From the NCBI RefSeq assembly GCF_000497245.1, contig NZ_AWTC01000018.1:1-64000 (forward strand): a stretch of DNA of 64,000 bases, read 5' to 3'. Source of the DNA: Sporolactobacillus laevolacticus DSM 442. Its GTDB lineage: Bacteria > Bacillota > Bacilli > Bacillales > Sporolactobacillaceae. The position numbers and the translations under genes were made by a program. This document shows positions 33,475 to 42,682 of this stretch, one piece after another (within the stretch, counting starts at the first letter, position 1; the number at the start of each line of letters is the position of its first letter). Under the pieces are notes generated by a model. It was not told the origin of the DNA and did not search any database. It was given only the letters and a program-made list of their open reading frames with translations.

Positions 33475-33912
33475 TTACAATTCTTTCCCCATCATGACCA
33501 TGTTGTCTATAGAATGAAACCCTCTATGATGATAGATTCCTTCAGTACTGTCGCCTCTTGATGTAAACAAGATCATTTCCCGAATTCCTTTTTCCTTCAA
33601 ACGCTTCTCAAATTCAGTGAACAAGCTTGTCCCAATTCCCTGACCGCGAGGCTTTCGATCAACACAAAACTCCTTAATGGTAAACATCACACCATCATAA
33701 AACTGTTCTTCTCCCCCGATAATCAAGCCGGACAGCCGTTCATTTTGATAGACAACCAGACCAAAAGCACCTTTGCAATGAATCATTTGATGGAGACGTT
33801 TCTTTGCAGTCTTAACCGTCCATTTGTCATTCCAGGGGGGCGCATTAAAGGCATCGGCGTAAAGAGCCGCCATCTCATTTAAATGCTTCATGGTCACTTC
33901 ATAGAATTCCAT
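33475..33912 (-). CDS. GNAT acetyltransferase
   Basis: 145 aa. YADAFNAPPWNDKWTVKTAK near the start and the IKEFCVDRKPRGQGIGTSLF loop are typical of GNATs related to aminoglycoside 6'-acetyltransferase-like proteins; C-terminal EGIYHHRGFHSIDNM. GGGGGA precedes the ATG. No evidence that it confers resistance. It is 29 bases beyond another GNAT gene on the same strand. Confidence 0.85.
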   Translation of the reverse strand: MEFYEVTMKHLNEMAALYADAFNAPPWNDKWTVKTAKKRLHQMIHCKGAFGLVVYQNERLSGLIIGGEEQFYDGVMFTIKEFCVDRKPRGQGIGTSLFTEFEKRLKEKGIREMILFTSRGDSTEGIYHHRGFHSIDNMVMMGKEL

Positions 33913-33941
33913 CTGATTCCCCCATCATCGCCATGCTATTT

Positions 33942-34451
33942 TCAATTGATTTTGAATGCATATCTCAGTTCAGTCAATAGCTTTCCGCCAATGTCTACTT
34001 CTTCTTTTTTACCGTCAAACACATAACCGAATTTCTCATAAAAAGTTCTGGCTCTGGAATTATCTTCAAACACCCACAAGGTAACTGCTTGATAAGATTG
34101 ACTCTTTAAACGGTTGACCGCAAAGTCCATCATCTGTCGGCCATAACCCTTGCCCCAGTAATCGGACATAAGATATATGGCGCTGACCTCTCCCGCGTGA
34201 TCATCCAGGTCATCATCCCGTGACTTTCCGATCGACATCATTCCTATTGGCAGTTCACTCAAATAGGCTAGATAAAATTCGTGCTTGCTCATTGAGATTA
34301 CCTTTTTGAAAAAAGCTGCACGCGACTCAGGTGTCAATTGATCAAGATATGGCTGTGGAACAATCCCTTGATACGCCTTTTTCCACGACATCGCATGAAC
34401 AAAACCGATATCATTAACGTTGTTTAGTGTTGCTCTGATAATTTTTAGCAC
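33942..34451 (-). CDS. GNAT acetyltransferase
   Basis: 169 aa. VHAMSWKKAYQGIVPQPYLDQ is the characteristic N-terminal W-x-x-AY-x-G-I block of this GNAT subgroup. The acetyl-CoA loop is LMSDYWGKGYGRQMMDFAV, and the end holds NSRARTFYEKFGYVFDGKK. GTG start after AAGGAGGG. Tandem with the GNAT at 33475, but the two are not close paralogues. Substrate unknown. Confidence 0.86.
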   Translation of the reverse strand: MLKIIRATLNNVNDIGFVHAMSWKKAYQGIVPQPYLDQLTPESRAAFFKKVISMSKHEFYLAYLSELPIGMMSIGKSRDDDLDDHAGEVSAIYLMSDYWGKGYGRQMMDFAVNRLKSQSYQAVTLWVFEDNSRARTFYEKFGYVFDGKKEEVDIGGKLLTELRYAFKIN

Positions 34452-34569
34452 ACGATCCCTCCTTATCTAATTGAGAGGTTGCTATTTCCCGAAGATTTAA
34501 TCTCTCCGTTAACTATTTGATTAATTACTTCGACCAAAAGTGTATGCTTTAGATCAGTCGCTCTTTTAG

Positions 34570-35193
34570 TTAAGACTTATTATGGAGCACATATTCCTTA
34601 AGCCACTGATAAGCATCAGACAGCCACTTGTGAGGAGACAAAATCATATTATTTGTGAAGATAAAATCTATATAAGCTAGTGATGCAAGATCGAGTGATT
34701 CATTAAGGCTGTTTTTTACAATCTGATAAAAAGGTGGTGTCCCACCTTGATCCCATGCTAATTTATCAGCGACAAACAAAGCCATATCATATCGAGAGGG
34801 ATTTGCTTTTAATGTTGTATGATGCATGATCGCAGACAAAATTTTTTCATCATTAATCTTAAAGATTTCCTTAGTAATCATTGCAGAAAAACGCTGGTGC
34901 AACAAGAATGGATGCTGTTCTTCAGATGCATCCAAATACAAGTTCTGATCTTTAACGTAATTTAACATATCGATGGGTCTGATAATAGCCGCAATGTCAT
35001 GACAATATGCTGAAACTTCACAGAGATTGATGTCTAGGCCGAACATGTTTGCGATCTCTACATTCATGGCAGCAACATTCTCGACATGTTCGAACACATT
35101 CTGTTTGTTATTTTGTACGTACATTTTTTTTATGTCTGTTTTAAAGTCATTCGTTAACCGTGGAATGTTGATATAATCAAATAATTTCAGCAT
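34570..35193 (-). CDS. HD-domain phosphohydrolase (YqeK-like)
   Basis: 207 aa. The metal-binding HD pattern is visible: FEHVENVAAMNVEIA (His), VSAYCHDIAAIIRP (HD), HPFLLHQRFSA, AIMHHTTLKANPSRYD (His-His) and later LFVADKLAWDQG. The layout resembles YqeK-type diadenosine tetraphosphatases. AAGGATG precedes the ATG. It is 27 bases beyond the broken peptidase gene start region on the same strand. Exact nucleotide substrate not determinable. Confidence 0.8.
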   Translation of the reverse strand: MLKLFDYINIPRLTNDFKTDIKKMYVQNNKQNVFEHVENVAAMNVEIANMFGLDINLCEVSAYCHDIAAIIRPIDMLNYVKDQNLYLDASEEQHPFLLHQRFSAMITKEIFKINDEKILSAIMHHTTLKANPSRYDMALFVADKLAWDQGGTPPFYQIVKNSLNESLDLASLAYIDFIFTNNMILSPHKWLSDAYQWLKEYVLHNKS

Positions 35194-35220
35194 AAAATTT
35201 CATCCTTTTTGTATGGACAT

Positions 35221-35884
35221 TCAACCGTAATAATGAACCTTACCCAGTGTTGTCACTTTTCCATGATCAACAATGAGCACTCCATTCTCTTCCATCGCAT
35301 ATACCGGTAAACCCGATTCTTCAATTGCTTTGTGGATACAGTCCAGCTGTAACCGCGTATGCTCAAAATGAACCTCAATGTCGATTGTATCGATTAATCC
35401 AAGACCCCGATAAAAACCAAATGATTCATAGTCTTCATCCGGCGTGATGTGATACGTTCCCATCTGGATCATTGCTCCGGCGCTGAATCCGATAACGATA
35501 CCGCTGTGCTCTAGGATCACTTCTATCAAATTAAATTTAATAAGTCGGTCCATCATTTTATCCGGCAGTCCGCCTGTAAAATAGAGAATATCCGCTTCTT
35601 AGTATTTTCCTTTTGGCTTCCGCCTTTGTATCTTCAAAGTAATTGACCCAATGGATGGACGCTTCGTTGATCCCATAGGATAAAAGAGGATTGATGATTG
35701 CTGAATAGTACTGGCCGTCTATTTTTCCATAGGCTGCTCGCCATGTTTCAGTAGAATAAATGAATTGGTCATAGAAAGATAAAGGTATGATAACCACTTT
35801 ATGGCTGGGTAAAATATATTTTTTTAGAGCTGAAAAGCACCATTTTTCATCGATTTGGTATTGGTTACCTAAAATATTGATCAT
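35221..35884 (-). pseudogene. Peptidase E-like (S51) gene with internal frameshift
   Basis: Two frames make one S51 dipeptidase. The first (from 35884, after AAGGAG) reads INILGNQYQIDEKW through EAKRKILRS. The second continues (AD)ILYFTGGLPDKMMDRL, the nucleophile serine in IVIGFSAGAMIQMGTYH, and a GLGLIDTIDIEVHFEHTR block with His and Glu. The frame slips at about 35578 (net +1 or -2). The catalytic Ser is in the second frame, but FTGGLPD is reachable only after correction. Either decayed or an indel error. Confidence 0.82.
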
Positions 35885-36064
35885 GTGCATGCGCTCCTTG
35901 AAAGAAGTGAAACGAATTGATTTATATTAATGCATCATCCCTGTGATCACTAAGATATTGCAGGATCAATTCAAAGCAATCGATTTGTTTGTTGAACACA
36001 AGGCGAAGCGTATTCTCACTTACGGCGGTCCAATGGAACTAAAATTGTCTGATCTGACATCGCA

Positions 36065-37105
36065 TTACTTTAACACCTTTTTGTACAGATTCAGGAAGTT
36101 TCCGCCCAGGATTAAGCCGATCTCTTCATCGCTATATCCGCGGCTGATCAGACCCTCTGTGAAAAGAAGGAGATCCTTGTGACTCGCAATCACGTCATAG
36201 CTGGATGGTCCGGTCTGCCAAGCCGGCTTGAGATCGATACCGGTCAATGATTGGCAAATGTCCAGCCCAACGCCAACATGCCGGGCACCCACCAGTTGAA
36301 CAATGTAATCCAGATGATCAAGCAAATGGGCAACATCGCCTTCTTCATAAGTATCCGAGACGAACATGCTGAAGCCGTTCATTCCAATCACACCACCGCT
36401 TGCCGCAAGTGCGCGGATCTGATCATCTGTGAGATTGCGCATGGACGAGGCAATATTCCGAACATTGGAGTGAGAAGCAATCACTGGTCCATTCGTTCGC
36501 TCCATCACATCGAGAAACCCTTCATCATTCAAATGGCTGACATCAATGATCATATTCATTTTTTCCGCTAATTTGACGAGGTCGACACCGAATGCAGTCA
36601 GACCGCCCTTGCGCCCTTCATCCACCGATGAAAAATGGCTGCCGTCCGCAGCAAAGTTGCGCCTGCTCCAGGTCAGACCGACAAAGCGGACACCCAGTTT
36701 ATAAAAAATCTGTAAAAGCCCTAAGTCGTTGGTCAGCGGGTCAACACCTTCAAGCGACAAAAGGATCGCAAGCTTTTGATGGGCCCTCGCATCCAGAATC
36801 TCGTCATACGTTGTACACAGCTGGATTTTATCCGGTGACTCTTCGATTTCCGAGTAGAGCGCGCTGACTTGATCAAGTGCCATTTTCAATCCCATTTCAG
36901 GCAAATACTCACTCGAAATGAACAGAGAGCAGACCAATGCACCAACTCCGCCTTCGCGAAGCCCCGGCAAAAATTCTGTTTCAATCACTTTTCGATAGCC
37001 ATACTTTCTTTTGAGGTCTACCTCCATTAACAGATCAAAATGAGCATCTACCGCGATAAATTGCTGATGCAGCCGTTTCGCATGTTCCCGCAAAGTTTCA
37101 GCCAT
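36065..37105 (-). CDS. Membrane dipeptidase (M19)
   Basis: 346 aa from the ATG at 37103-37105, after GGGGAGG; the frame runs 43 codons further upstream without a better site. M19 renal-dipeptidase features: FIAVDAHFDLLMEV (H-x-D), LLSLEGVDPL (bridging Glu), DVSHLNDEGF, VIASHSN and HVGVGLDI. Two-zinc barrel hydrolase for D-/L-dipeptides or a related lactam. Bacterial members are often cytoplasmic and no signal peptide is seen here. Confidence 0.88.
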   Translation of the reverse strand: MAETLREHAKRLHQQFIAVDAHFDLLMEVDLKRKYGYRKVIETEFLPGLREGGVGALVCSLFISSEYLPEMGLKMALDQVSALYSEIEESPDKIQLCTTYDEILDARAHQKLAILLSLEGVDPLTNDLGLLQIFYKLGVRFVGLTWSRRNFAADGSHFSSVDEGRKGGLTAFGVDLVKLAEKMNMIIDVSHLNDEGFLDVMERTNGPVIASHSNVRNIASSMRNLTDDQIRALAASGGVIGMNGFSMFVSDTYEEGDVAHLLDHLDYIVQLVGARHVGVGLDICQSLTGIDLKPAWQTGPSSYDVIASHKDLLLFTEGLISRGYSDEEIGLILGGNFLNLYKKVLK

Positions 37106-37301
37106 AATTAGTTCCTCCCCACAAAATTCCAACATACTATGTATTTTTCTCATCGTTGCGTGACTAATAAAATTCATGCCCAAGCTTTGAGGATAAATGA
37201 ACTTTGCTTCATTATAGCACCCTACTCTTATCACGGCGGACGTTTTATTACTATGCTTCTAGATGTTCGTAATCAATTTAAATCATGATCTATTATTTTT
37301 G

Positions 37302-37362
37302 CTTTGTTAAACTTGTCTGTTGATTTTCGCCTCATGCGCTCGTTATTCTACAGGAGCCTCGC
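37302..37362. repeat. GC-rich intergenic repeat, truncated copy
   Basis: ttgttaaacttgtctgttga followed by ttttcgcctcatgcgctcg matches the left end of the copy at 41981-42150 (tttgttaaacctgcctgttg); only a short caggagcctcgcg follows, so the middle is lost. The remaining 37106-37456 gap holds nothing else I can support. Confidence 0.6.
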
Positions 37363-37456
37363 GTGTCAATTTCCCTGACGTAAGTATATCTTTCATTTGA
37401 CTTGTCAAACATGAACTAGACACACTTCGATTCAATGCGACAGGAGTTATCGAAAC

Positions 37457-38560
37457 TTGATGCCAAAAAAAGAAGTCGTTTCAACTTTTCAAATGCATTT
37501 ACTTTTATATATTGGCATTATTTCAACCGGTATTCTGACTTTGCCTGCTCCGCTTTACTACTATGCACAGCAAAATATGTGGCTTTCTCTATTTATCGGA
37601 TCAATCGCTGGATATGTCATCATCCTTATTAACGTTTTTTTTTACAAAACCTTTCCAAGGAAAAACATCACTGAGATCACCACTCAATTACTCGGAAAAT
37701 TTTTCGGGCGCCTCATATTATTAATAATGATCGCTCTCCTTATTTTCCAAGCAGTATATACGATTAAGGAGTATCAGATTTATCTTTCTGTCGGATTTTA
37801 TCAGTTTACTTCACCTTTCGTTATCATTGGATTTATGATGCTTGTCTGTGCTTACGCAAGTAAGAAAGGAATTGAAGTCATTGGACGAAGCGCCCAGATT
37901 ATTCTTCCTTTTATGTTGCTCTTTTATTTAAGTGTAAGTCTCCTGATTACTCCAGAAGTTTCCTTAAGTAACATGCTTCCTGTTCTTGAAAAAGGAGTGA
38001 TGCCTCCGATTAAAGGAGCAATTCTAGTAGCAGCTTGGTTCAGTGAGTTTTTCTGGATATCATTCTGTCTTACCTCGCTCACTGGTCCGCCTAAAAAAAT
38101 ACTGAAGCATGGGTTTCTCTCCGTTTTCTTAACGACCCTTAGTCTGCTTGTCTTTTTTGTTATTGATATCTGCGTCCTTGGCAATTACACGGGTCAAACG
38201 CTTTATCCGACACATCTCGTTGAAAGATATATTCAGATCGGTACTTTTATTGAACGCGTCTCCGCTTTCTTCATGAGTGTTTGGGTTCTAGGCGTGTTCA
38301 TTAAGCTAGCCTTCTTATGTTTCGTTATCATTCAGAGTTCCAGCCAATTATTCCATATCTCTAATTACCGCTATCTCATTATTCCCATCATTATGATGAT
38401 CTTTTTTCTTAGCTTATCGCTCTTCAATAGTACGCAATCTCTGCTTGTAATCGGCTTCCCATTACTCATCATTGCTTGTCAAATAGGAAATGTATTTATT
38501 CCAATTACTCTCTTTTTCATTGCACTTTTGAAAGTGAAAATGGGAAAGCAGCAGCTGTGA
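37457..38560 (+). CDS. Spore germination permease, GerB type
   Basis: 367 aa, ten hydrophobic helices, the APC-like GerAB/YndE family. The N-terminus (MHLLLYIGIISTGILTLPAP) and IVFQ/SVGFYQFTSP regions fit. It is the B subunit of a germinant receptor in the spore inner membrane and is expected to bind the germinant amino acid or sugar. Starts TTG-ATG (37457/37460) after AGGAG. First gene of a B-A-C operon; the order with B first is less common. Sporulation sigma control is expected from the family, but I see no clear promoter. Confidence 0.88.
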   Translation: MMPKKEVVSTFQMHLLLYIGIISTGILTLPAPLYYYAQQNMWLSLFIGSIAGYVIILINVFFYKTFPRKNITEITTQLLGKFFGRLILLIMIALLIFQAVYTIKEYQIYLSVGFYQFTSPFVIIGFMMLVCAYASKKGIEVIGRSAQIILPFMLLFYLSVSLLITPEVSLSNMLPVLEKGVMPPIKGAILVAAWFSEFFWISFCLTSLTGPPKKILKHGFLSVFLTTLSLLVFFVIDICVLGNYTGQTLYPTHLVERYIQIGTFIERVSAFFMSVWVLGVFIKLAFLCFVIIQSSSQLFHISNYRYLIIPIIMMIFFLSLSLFNSTQSLLVIGFPLLIIACQIGNVFIPITLFFIALLKVKMGKQQL

Positions 38561-38628
38561 AACCGGAAGCAAATACAGCAACACCTTTCGATTCATTCAT
38601 TTAAAAATGATATAAGGATGCGTACACC

Positions 38629-40149
38629 ATGATGAATTGGCTACGAAAGAAAAAAGAAAAAAATCATTCTAAAGATAAAATTTATAATGATCACAAAAAA
38701 GTAAGCGATCGATTGGCTGATAGTGAACACATCCTTCGTCAAGCTTATTCAAAAAGCTCGGATATTGTCATTAAATCATTTACTTTTGGAAAAAACATGC
38801 GCACTCAGGCTCTTCTTATTTATCTTTCCGGCACCGTGGATGTTGTGCAGATCGATGAACATGTGCTGAAATCCCTTCATCTTTTAAATGATCAAGAAAA
38901 TGATCTTGAGTCGATTAAAAACGCATTAACAGTTCCTGAAATCATAGAGGTTAATCATTTTGATAGAATCTATCATGAGATTTCCAATGGTCATCCTGTT
39001 CTGTTTATTGATCATCTGCCGCTGGCTTTGTCGCTTGGACTTTCGAAATGGGCAACACGCCAAGTTGAAGATTCGTCAACAGAGACCGTGATCCGCGGGC
39101 CAAAAGAAGGTTTTGTGGAGTCCTTAGAAACCAATACCTCTTTGATCAGAAAGAGAATCCGGACGCCACGCTTGAAGATTGAGCAAATCATCGTTGGAAA
39201 ATACTCTCGTACGCCGGTTGTCATCAGTTACATTGATGGGCTATGTGATCCAAGTCTTGTAGAGGAGATTGTCCATCGTATAAAAAAAATAGCAATGGAT
39301 GGCATTTTTGAAAGTGGAATGATTCAAGAACAGATACAAGATGCCCAATGGAGTCCTTTTCCAACAATATTCTCAACCGAGCGTCCGGATTCTTTTTGCG
39401 GTGCCCTCATTGAAGGACGTGCTGGTATTCTAATTGATGGGAGCCCGTTTGCGCTTATTTTACCGTCCACTTTCTTTATGTTTTTCAGTTCACCGGAAGA
39501 CTACTATTCAGGGTTTATTATTGGTACTGCGATCCGTTTATTAAGAATATCGTTTTTGTTTATTGCTCTTTTGGGACCTTCTCTATACGTTGCAGTCACT
39601 ACTTTTCACCAAGAAATGATTCCGACAACCTTATTGATATCCATCGCACAGTCGCATGAGCAGGTTCCGTTCCCTACAGTTGTTGAAGCCATATTAATGG
39701 AAGTCACCTTTGAAGCACTGCGAGAGGCGGGGCTTCGATTACCAAGACAAGTTGGTCCGGCCATTAGTATTGTTGGTGCGTTAGTCATTGGTCAAGCAGC
39801 TATTCAAGCCAGTCTGGTCTCTCCGCTCATGGTGATTGTGGTTGCGATTACAGCCATTGCGTCATTCATGATTCCGCATTATGACGCGTCTAACACCGTT
39901 CGGTTGCTTCGTTTTCCCATTATCCTTCTGACGAGTATGTTTGGGCTTCTAGGTATTATTTTTTCGGTTATCGCCATTTTGATTCATCTGTGTTCTTTAC
40001 GTTCTTTTGGTGTCCCTTACCTAGAGCCGCTTGCTCCATTTAAGAAAGCAGGATCTATTGATACACTCATTCGTGGTCCCCTTTGGAAAATGAACATTCG
40101 ACCACATTTCACAGGTACGTTATGGAATAAAAAAAGATCTGGAAAATAG
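38629..40149 (+). CDS. Spore germination protein, GerA type
   Basis: 506 aa. The N-terminal hydrophilic GerA domain (about residues 1-280; IKSFTFGKNMRTQALLIYLSG, VVIRGPKEGFVESLETNTSL) is followed by four or so membrane helices with RLPRQVGPAISIVGALVIGQ, a GerAA hallmark. The A subunit forms the oligomeric channel-like part of the receptor. AAGGATG precedes two ATGs. It lies 68 bases after gerB and 20 before gerC. Confidence 0.93.
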   Translation: MMNWLRKKKEKNHSKDKIYNDHKKVSDRLADSEHILRQAYSKSSDIVIKSFTFGKNMRTQALLIYLSGTVDVVQIDEHVLKSLHLLNDQENDLESIKNALTVPEIIEVNHFDRIYHEISNGHPVLFIDHLPLALSLGLSKWATRQVEDSSTETVIRGPKEGFVESLETNTSLIRKRIRTPRLKIEQIIVGKYSRTPVVISYIDGLCDPSLVEEIVHRIKKIAMDGIFESGMIQEQIQDAQWSPFPTIFSTERPDSFCGALIEGRAGILIDGSPFALILPSTFFMFFSSPEDYYSGFIIGTAIRLLRISFLFIALLGPSLYVAVTTFHQEMIPTTLLISIAQSHEQVPFPTVVEAILMEVTFEALREAGLRLPRQVGPAISIVGALVIGQAAIQASLVSPLMVIVVAITAIASFMIPHYDASNTVRLLRFPIILLTSMFGLLGIIFSVIAILIHLCSLRSFGVPYLEPLAPFKKAGSIDTLIRGPLWKMNIRPHFTGTLWNKKRSGK

Positions 40150-40169
40150 GATCAAATGGAGATGAACAG

Positions 40170-41327
40170 ATGAATCTGAATTTATATTTAGGATCACGAA
40201 TTAAATTAATCTCTAATTTACTTTTGATTTTCATGCTTATATCCAGCCTTCAAGCATGTGCTGACCTTAAGGAGATTAATAATATCGCCATTGTAACCGC
40301 AACAGGAATCGACATGAATAACGAAGGAAAAATTGAAGTGACCATTCAACTTTTTTTGCCTCAGACTCCTTCCATGAGTTCCCAAAGCCCCTCTCAAATC
40401 AACCAATTTGCCGTGCTCACTAGTACAGGAGATACGATATCTGAGGCCGTGAATAACATTGAGAAAAGAATATCTCGCCAATTGTTTCGAGGCCATGATC
40501 GAGCAATTATCATCGGGGAAAAGATGGCATCAAAGCATATGAATGACATTCTTGACTATTGCATAAGATTTCGTGAAATCAGGGAACGATCGTATCTATT
40601 TGTAACAAAAGAATCTGCTCCAAAGCTTCTTCAGTATGAACCATTTATGGAGAAGAATTCAGGAGAAGTTTTGAGCAAATATGTAAAAAAGGATGGGAAC
40701 TTGTCCATGACTCTTAAAGATACCATAGTTATGAGAACAAATCCTTCCCACTCCTACATTATTCCAATGGTCGCTATACTTAACCCTACCAAAAAAGGGG
40801 AGCATCAAATTCTAAAAATAACACAATCTGCACTCTTCTCCCATGGAAAAATGGTTGGTACGATGAGCAATAATCTGACCTATGGACAACAAATTTTAAA
40901 TCATAAGTTTTGGCAAACTGTTTTTTCATTAAAATTCAAAAAGGATCCCGGCAAAGTAGGCATCAACATTCAGAATGTAAAGGCAAAAATCACGCCAATC
41001 ATTCATAATGGTCAATGGACGATCCATGCTCATATTACTGGAGATGAAGTCATCTTTGAAAATACAACACACTGGAGTACGACAAATCTAAAAACCGCAG
41101 AACGTGTAGAACATGCTGTCGGAAGAATCGTCTCAGGAACCATTCGTAAAAGCGTTAGAAAAAGTCAGAAGGTGAAAAGTGACGTTTTTGATTTTTATAA
41201 CACTTTTTATCGAAAATACCCTAGTGAGTGTTTAAAAGTTGAAAAAAACTGGAGTGATGTTTACCCAACTATTGATGTTAAAGTCACAACGAACTTCCAT
41301 CTTATTCACTCAGGCATCGCTCAGTAA
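40170..41327 (+). CDS. Spore germination lipoprotein, GerC type
   Basis: 385 aa. The signal peptide with lipobox ends LISSLQAC, so Cys becomes lipidated. It is followed by the GerAC N-terminal block (DLKEINNIAIVTATGIDMN) and VNNIEKRISRQLFRGHDRAIIIG. Outer-face subunit of the Ger receptor. GGAG precedes the ATG by eight bases. Last gene of the operon; a weak ACTTCG/CGAAGT hairpin (41338-41369) follows. Confidence 0.92.
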   Translation: MNLNLYLGSRIKLISNLLLIFMLISSLQACADLKEINNIAIVTATGIDMNNEGKIEVTIQLFLPQTPSMSSQSPSQINQFAVLTSTGDTISEAVNNIEKRISRQLFRGHDRAIIIGEKMASKHMNDILDYCIRFREIRERSYLFVTKESAPKLLQYEPFMEKNSGEVLSKYVKKDGNLSMTLKDTIVMRTNPSHSYIIPMVAILNPTKKGEHQILKITQSALFSHGKMVGTMSNNLTYGQQILNHKFWQTVFSLKFKKDPGKVGINIQNVKAKITPIIHNGQWTIHAHITGDEVIFENTTHWSTTNLKTAERVEHAVGRIVSGTIRKSVRKSQKVKSDVFDFYNTFYRKYPSECLKVEKNWSDVYPTIDVKVTTNFHLIHSGIAQ

Positions 41328-41472
41328 CAAAAAAAACACTTCGAATGCCCATTTCTTGGATCCGAAGTATCTATTGGTGTTTATCTTTTCTTTAAAAGAG
41401 CTTTTTGCCTTCAAAAACAACTCAAAAGATCTATGCTTCTTCAGAATTTCATTTTCTCAGATCATAATCATA

Positions 41473-41958
41473 TTAAAAGTGCTGAATCAAAAATATTCCT
41501 GCAACCATCAGTATGATTCCGAAAATACGTTGTATGTTTATCTGATGTTTGGGTACCCCGAACCAGCCAAAATGATCAATAATAAGCGCGATCACCATCT
41601 GACCACATAAAGCTAAAACAACAGTTAAAGCGGCTCCGATTATTGGCAAAAGAAATATATTGGATGTAACAAAAATGACGCCCAGTATTCCTCCGATCCA
41701 AAGCCACCAAGGGTTCCCTGAGATGACTATTTTCCCTTTTCCTAAGACGTTCTTATCGAATAATCGGCGGTGTTCGATAATCAAAACAAGAAGAATAAGA
41801 GCGATTGTTCCTACCAAGAACGAAACAAGTGAAGCAATGAATGGCGAGTGAACGGCATTTCTCAGTTCTGAATTAATCGATGTTTGAATCGGTGACAGCA
41901 TGCCTGCAAACAGGCCAAGCAACATGTATAGGATTAAATACGATGATTTATTTGTCAT
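41473..41958 (-). CDS. YdcZ-family DMT transporter
   Basis: 161 aa, five hydrophobic helices. The DUF606/YdcZ half-size DMT signature is clear: YMLLGLFAGMLSPIQTSINS, SFLVGTIALILLVLI, WWLWIGGILGVIFVTSNIFL and a late ALIIDHFGWFGVP. AAGGGAG precedes the ATG. A paralogue lies upstream on the same strand (42168). They probably form a heterodimer, as is common for half-size DMT pairs. Substrate unknown. Confidence 0.85.
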   Translation of the reverse strand: MTNKSSYLILYMLLGLFAGMLSPIQTSINSELRNAVHSPFIASLVSFLVGTIALILLVLIIEHRRLFDKNVLGKGKIVISGNPWWLWIGGILGVIFVTSNIFLLPIIGAALTVVLALCGQMVIALIIDHFGWFGVPKHQINIQRIFGIILMVAGIFLIQHF

Positions 41959-41980
41959 AAAGATAAGCTCCCTTTTTATT

Positions 41981-42150
41981 AGGCTTTGTTAAACCTGCCT
42001 GTTGATTTTCGCTCCATATGCTCGCTTTCCGCGGGCGATCCGCGAGTCTCCTCGCTCAATACTTCGTCGCTGCGGGGTCTCGCCCGGCTCGCGCTCAACT
42101 GGACCCCTCCCGCAGGAGTCTCGCAACTTCCGCTCCAATCAACATTGAGC
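41981..42150. repeat. GC-rich intergenic repeat, full copy
   Basis: Begins ggctttgttaaacctgcctg and continues through gctttccgcgggcgatccgc, ctgcggggtctcgcc and cccgcaggagtctcgcaac. It lies between the two paralogous DMT genes, separating what was probably one operon. No coding frame of its own. Confidence 0.8.
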
Positions 42151-42167
42151 ATTAACATAGCATTTTA

Positions 42168-42617
42168 TTAATATTTTTTTATGACATAGACGCCAACGAA
42201 CATGAGTAGGATACCGATCATTCGTGGACCATTTAATTCATGAATGGGAACGTGAAACCACCCGAACTGATCAATCGATATAGCCATGATCATTTGACCA
42301 AGCAATGTGACAACAACCGTTAACGCTGAACCAAGCCGCGGCAGCAAAAGAATATTAGAGGTTAAATAGAAAACGCCAAGACATCCGCCACCGATCAAAA
42401 TCCACCAAGGGATGGAAGAGAGAAGGCCAATATCCGATGCAAAATGCGGTTCTGCAAGGAAGGAAACGATGAGCAAGACAAGCGTCCCAACCAAGAACGA
42501 AATCGCAGATGCTATGTAAGGAGATTTCACCTGCAGGCCAAGCCGAGAATTAATAGACGTTTGAATAGGGATGGTCATCCCAGAAAAAAAGCCGGCAATC
42601 AACAATAAACTAATCAT
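42168..42617 (-). CDS. YdcZ-family DMT transporter, second copy
   Basis: 149 aa from the ATG at 42615-42617, after GAAGGAG; the frame extends to 42671 across the operator and is not likely coding there. FFSGMTIPIQTSINSRLG, SFLVGTLVLLIVSFL, WWILIGGGCLGVFYLTSNIL and AISIDQFGWFHVP parallel the gene at 41473. Half-size DMT transporter in the membrane. An operator identical in type to that of the adjacent TetR gene lies 29 bases upstream, so it is a probable TetR target. Confidence 0.86.
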   Translation of the reverse strand: MISLLLIAGFFSGMTIPIQTSINSRLGLQVKSPYIASAISFLVGTLVLLIVSFLAEPHFASDIGLLSSIPWWILIGGGCLGVFYLTSNILLLPRLGSALTVVVTLLGQMIMAISIDQFGWFHVPIHELNGPRMIGILLMFVGVYVIKKY

Positions 42618-42645
42618 AGTTATAGACTCCTTCAAATTATTATTT

Positions 42646-42659
42646 GGAACGATCATTCC
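42646..42659. promoter_or_regulatory. TetR operator before the DMT gene
   Basis: GGAACGATCATTCC, a one-mismatch copy of the perfect palindrome GGAACGATCGTTCC found before the tetR gene at 43290. It lies between the tetR stop and the DMT start. Confidence 0.75.
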
Positions 42660-42682
42660 AATATGTTTCAAAAAAAATTAGC

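Noticed and set aside
41239-41610. 123-codon frame at the end of gerC
   Set aside because: It starts inside gerC and runs across the intergenic gap into the antisense of the DMT gene; no start signal.
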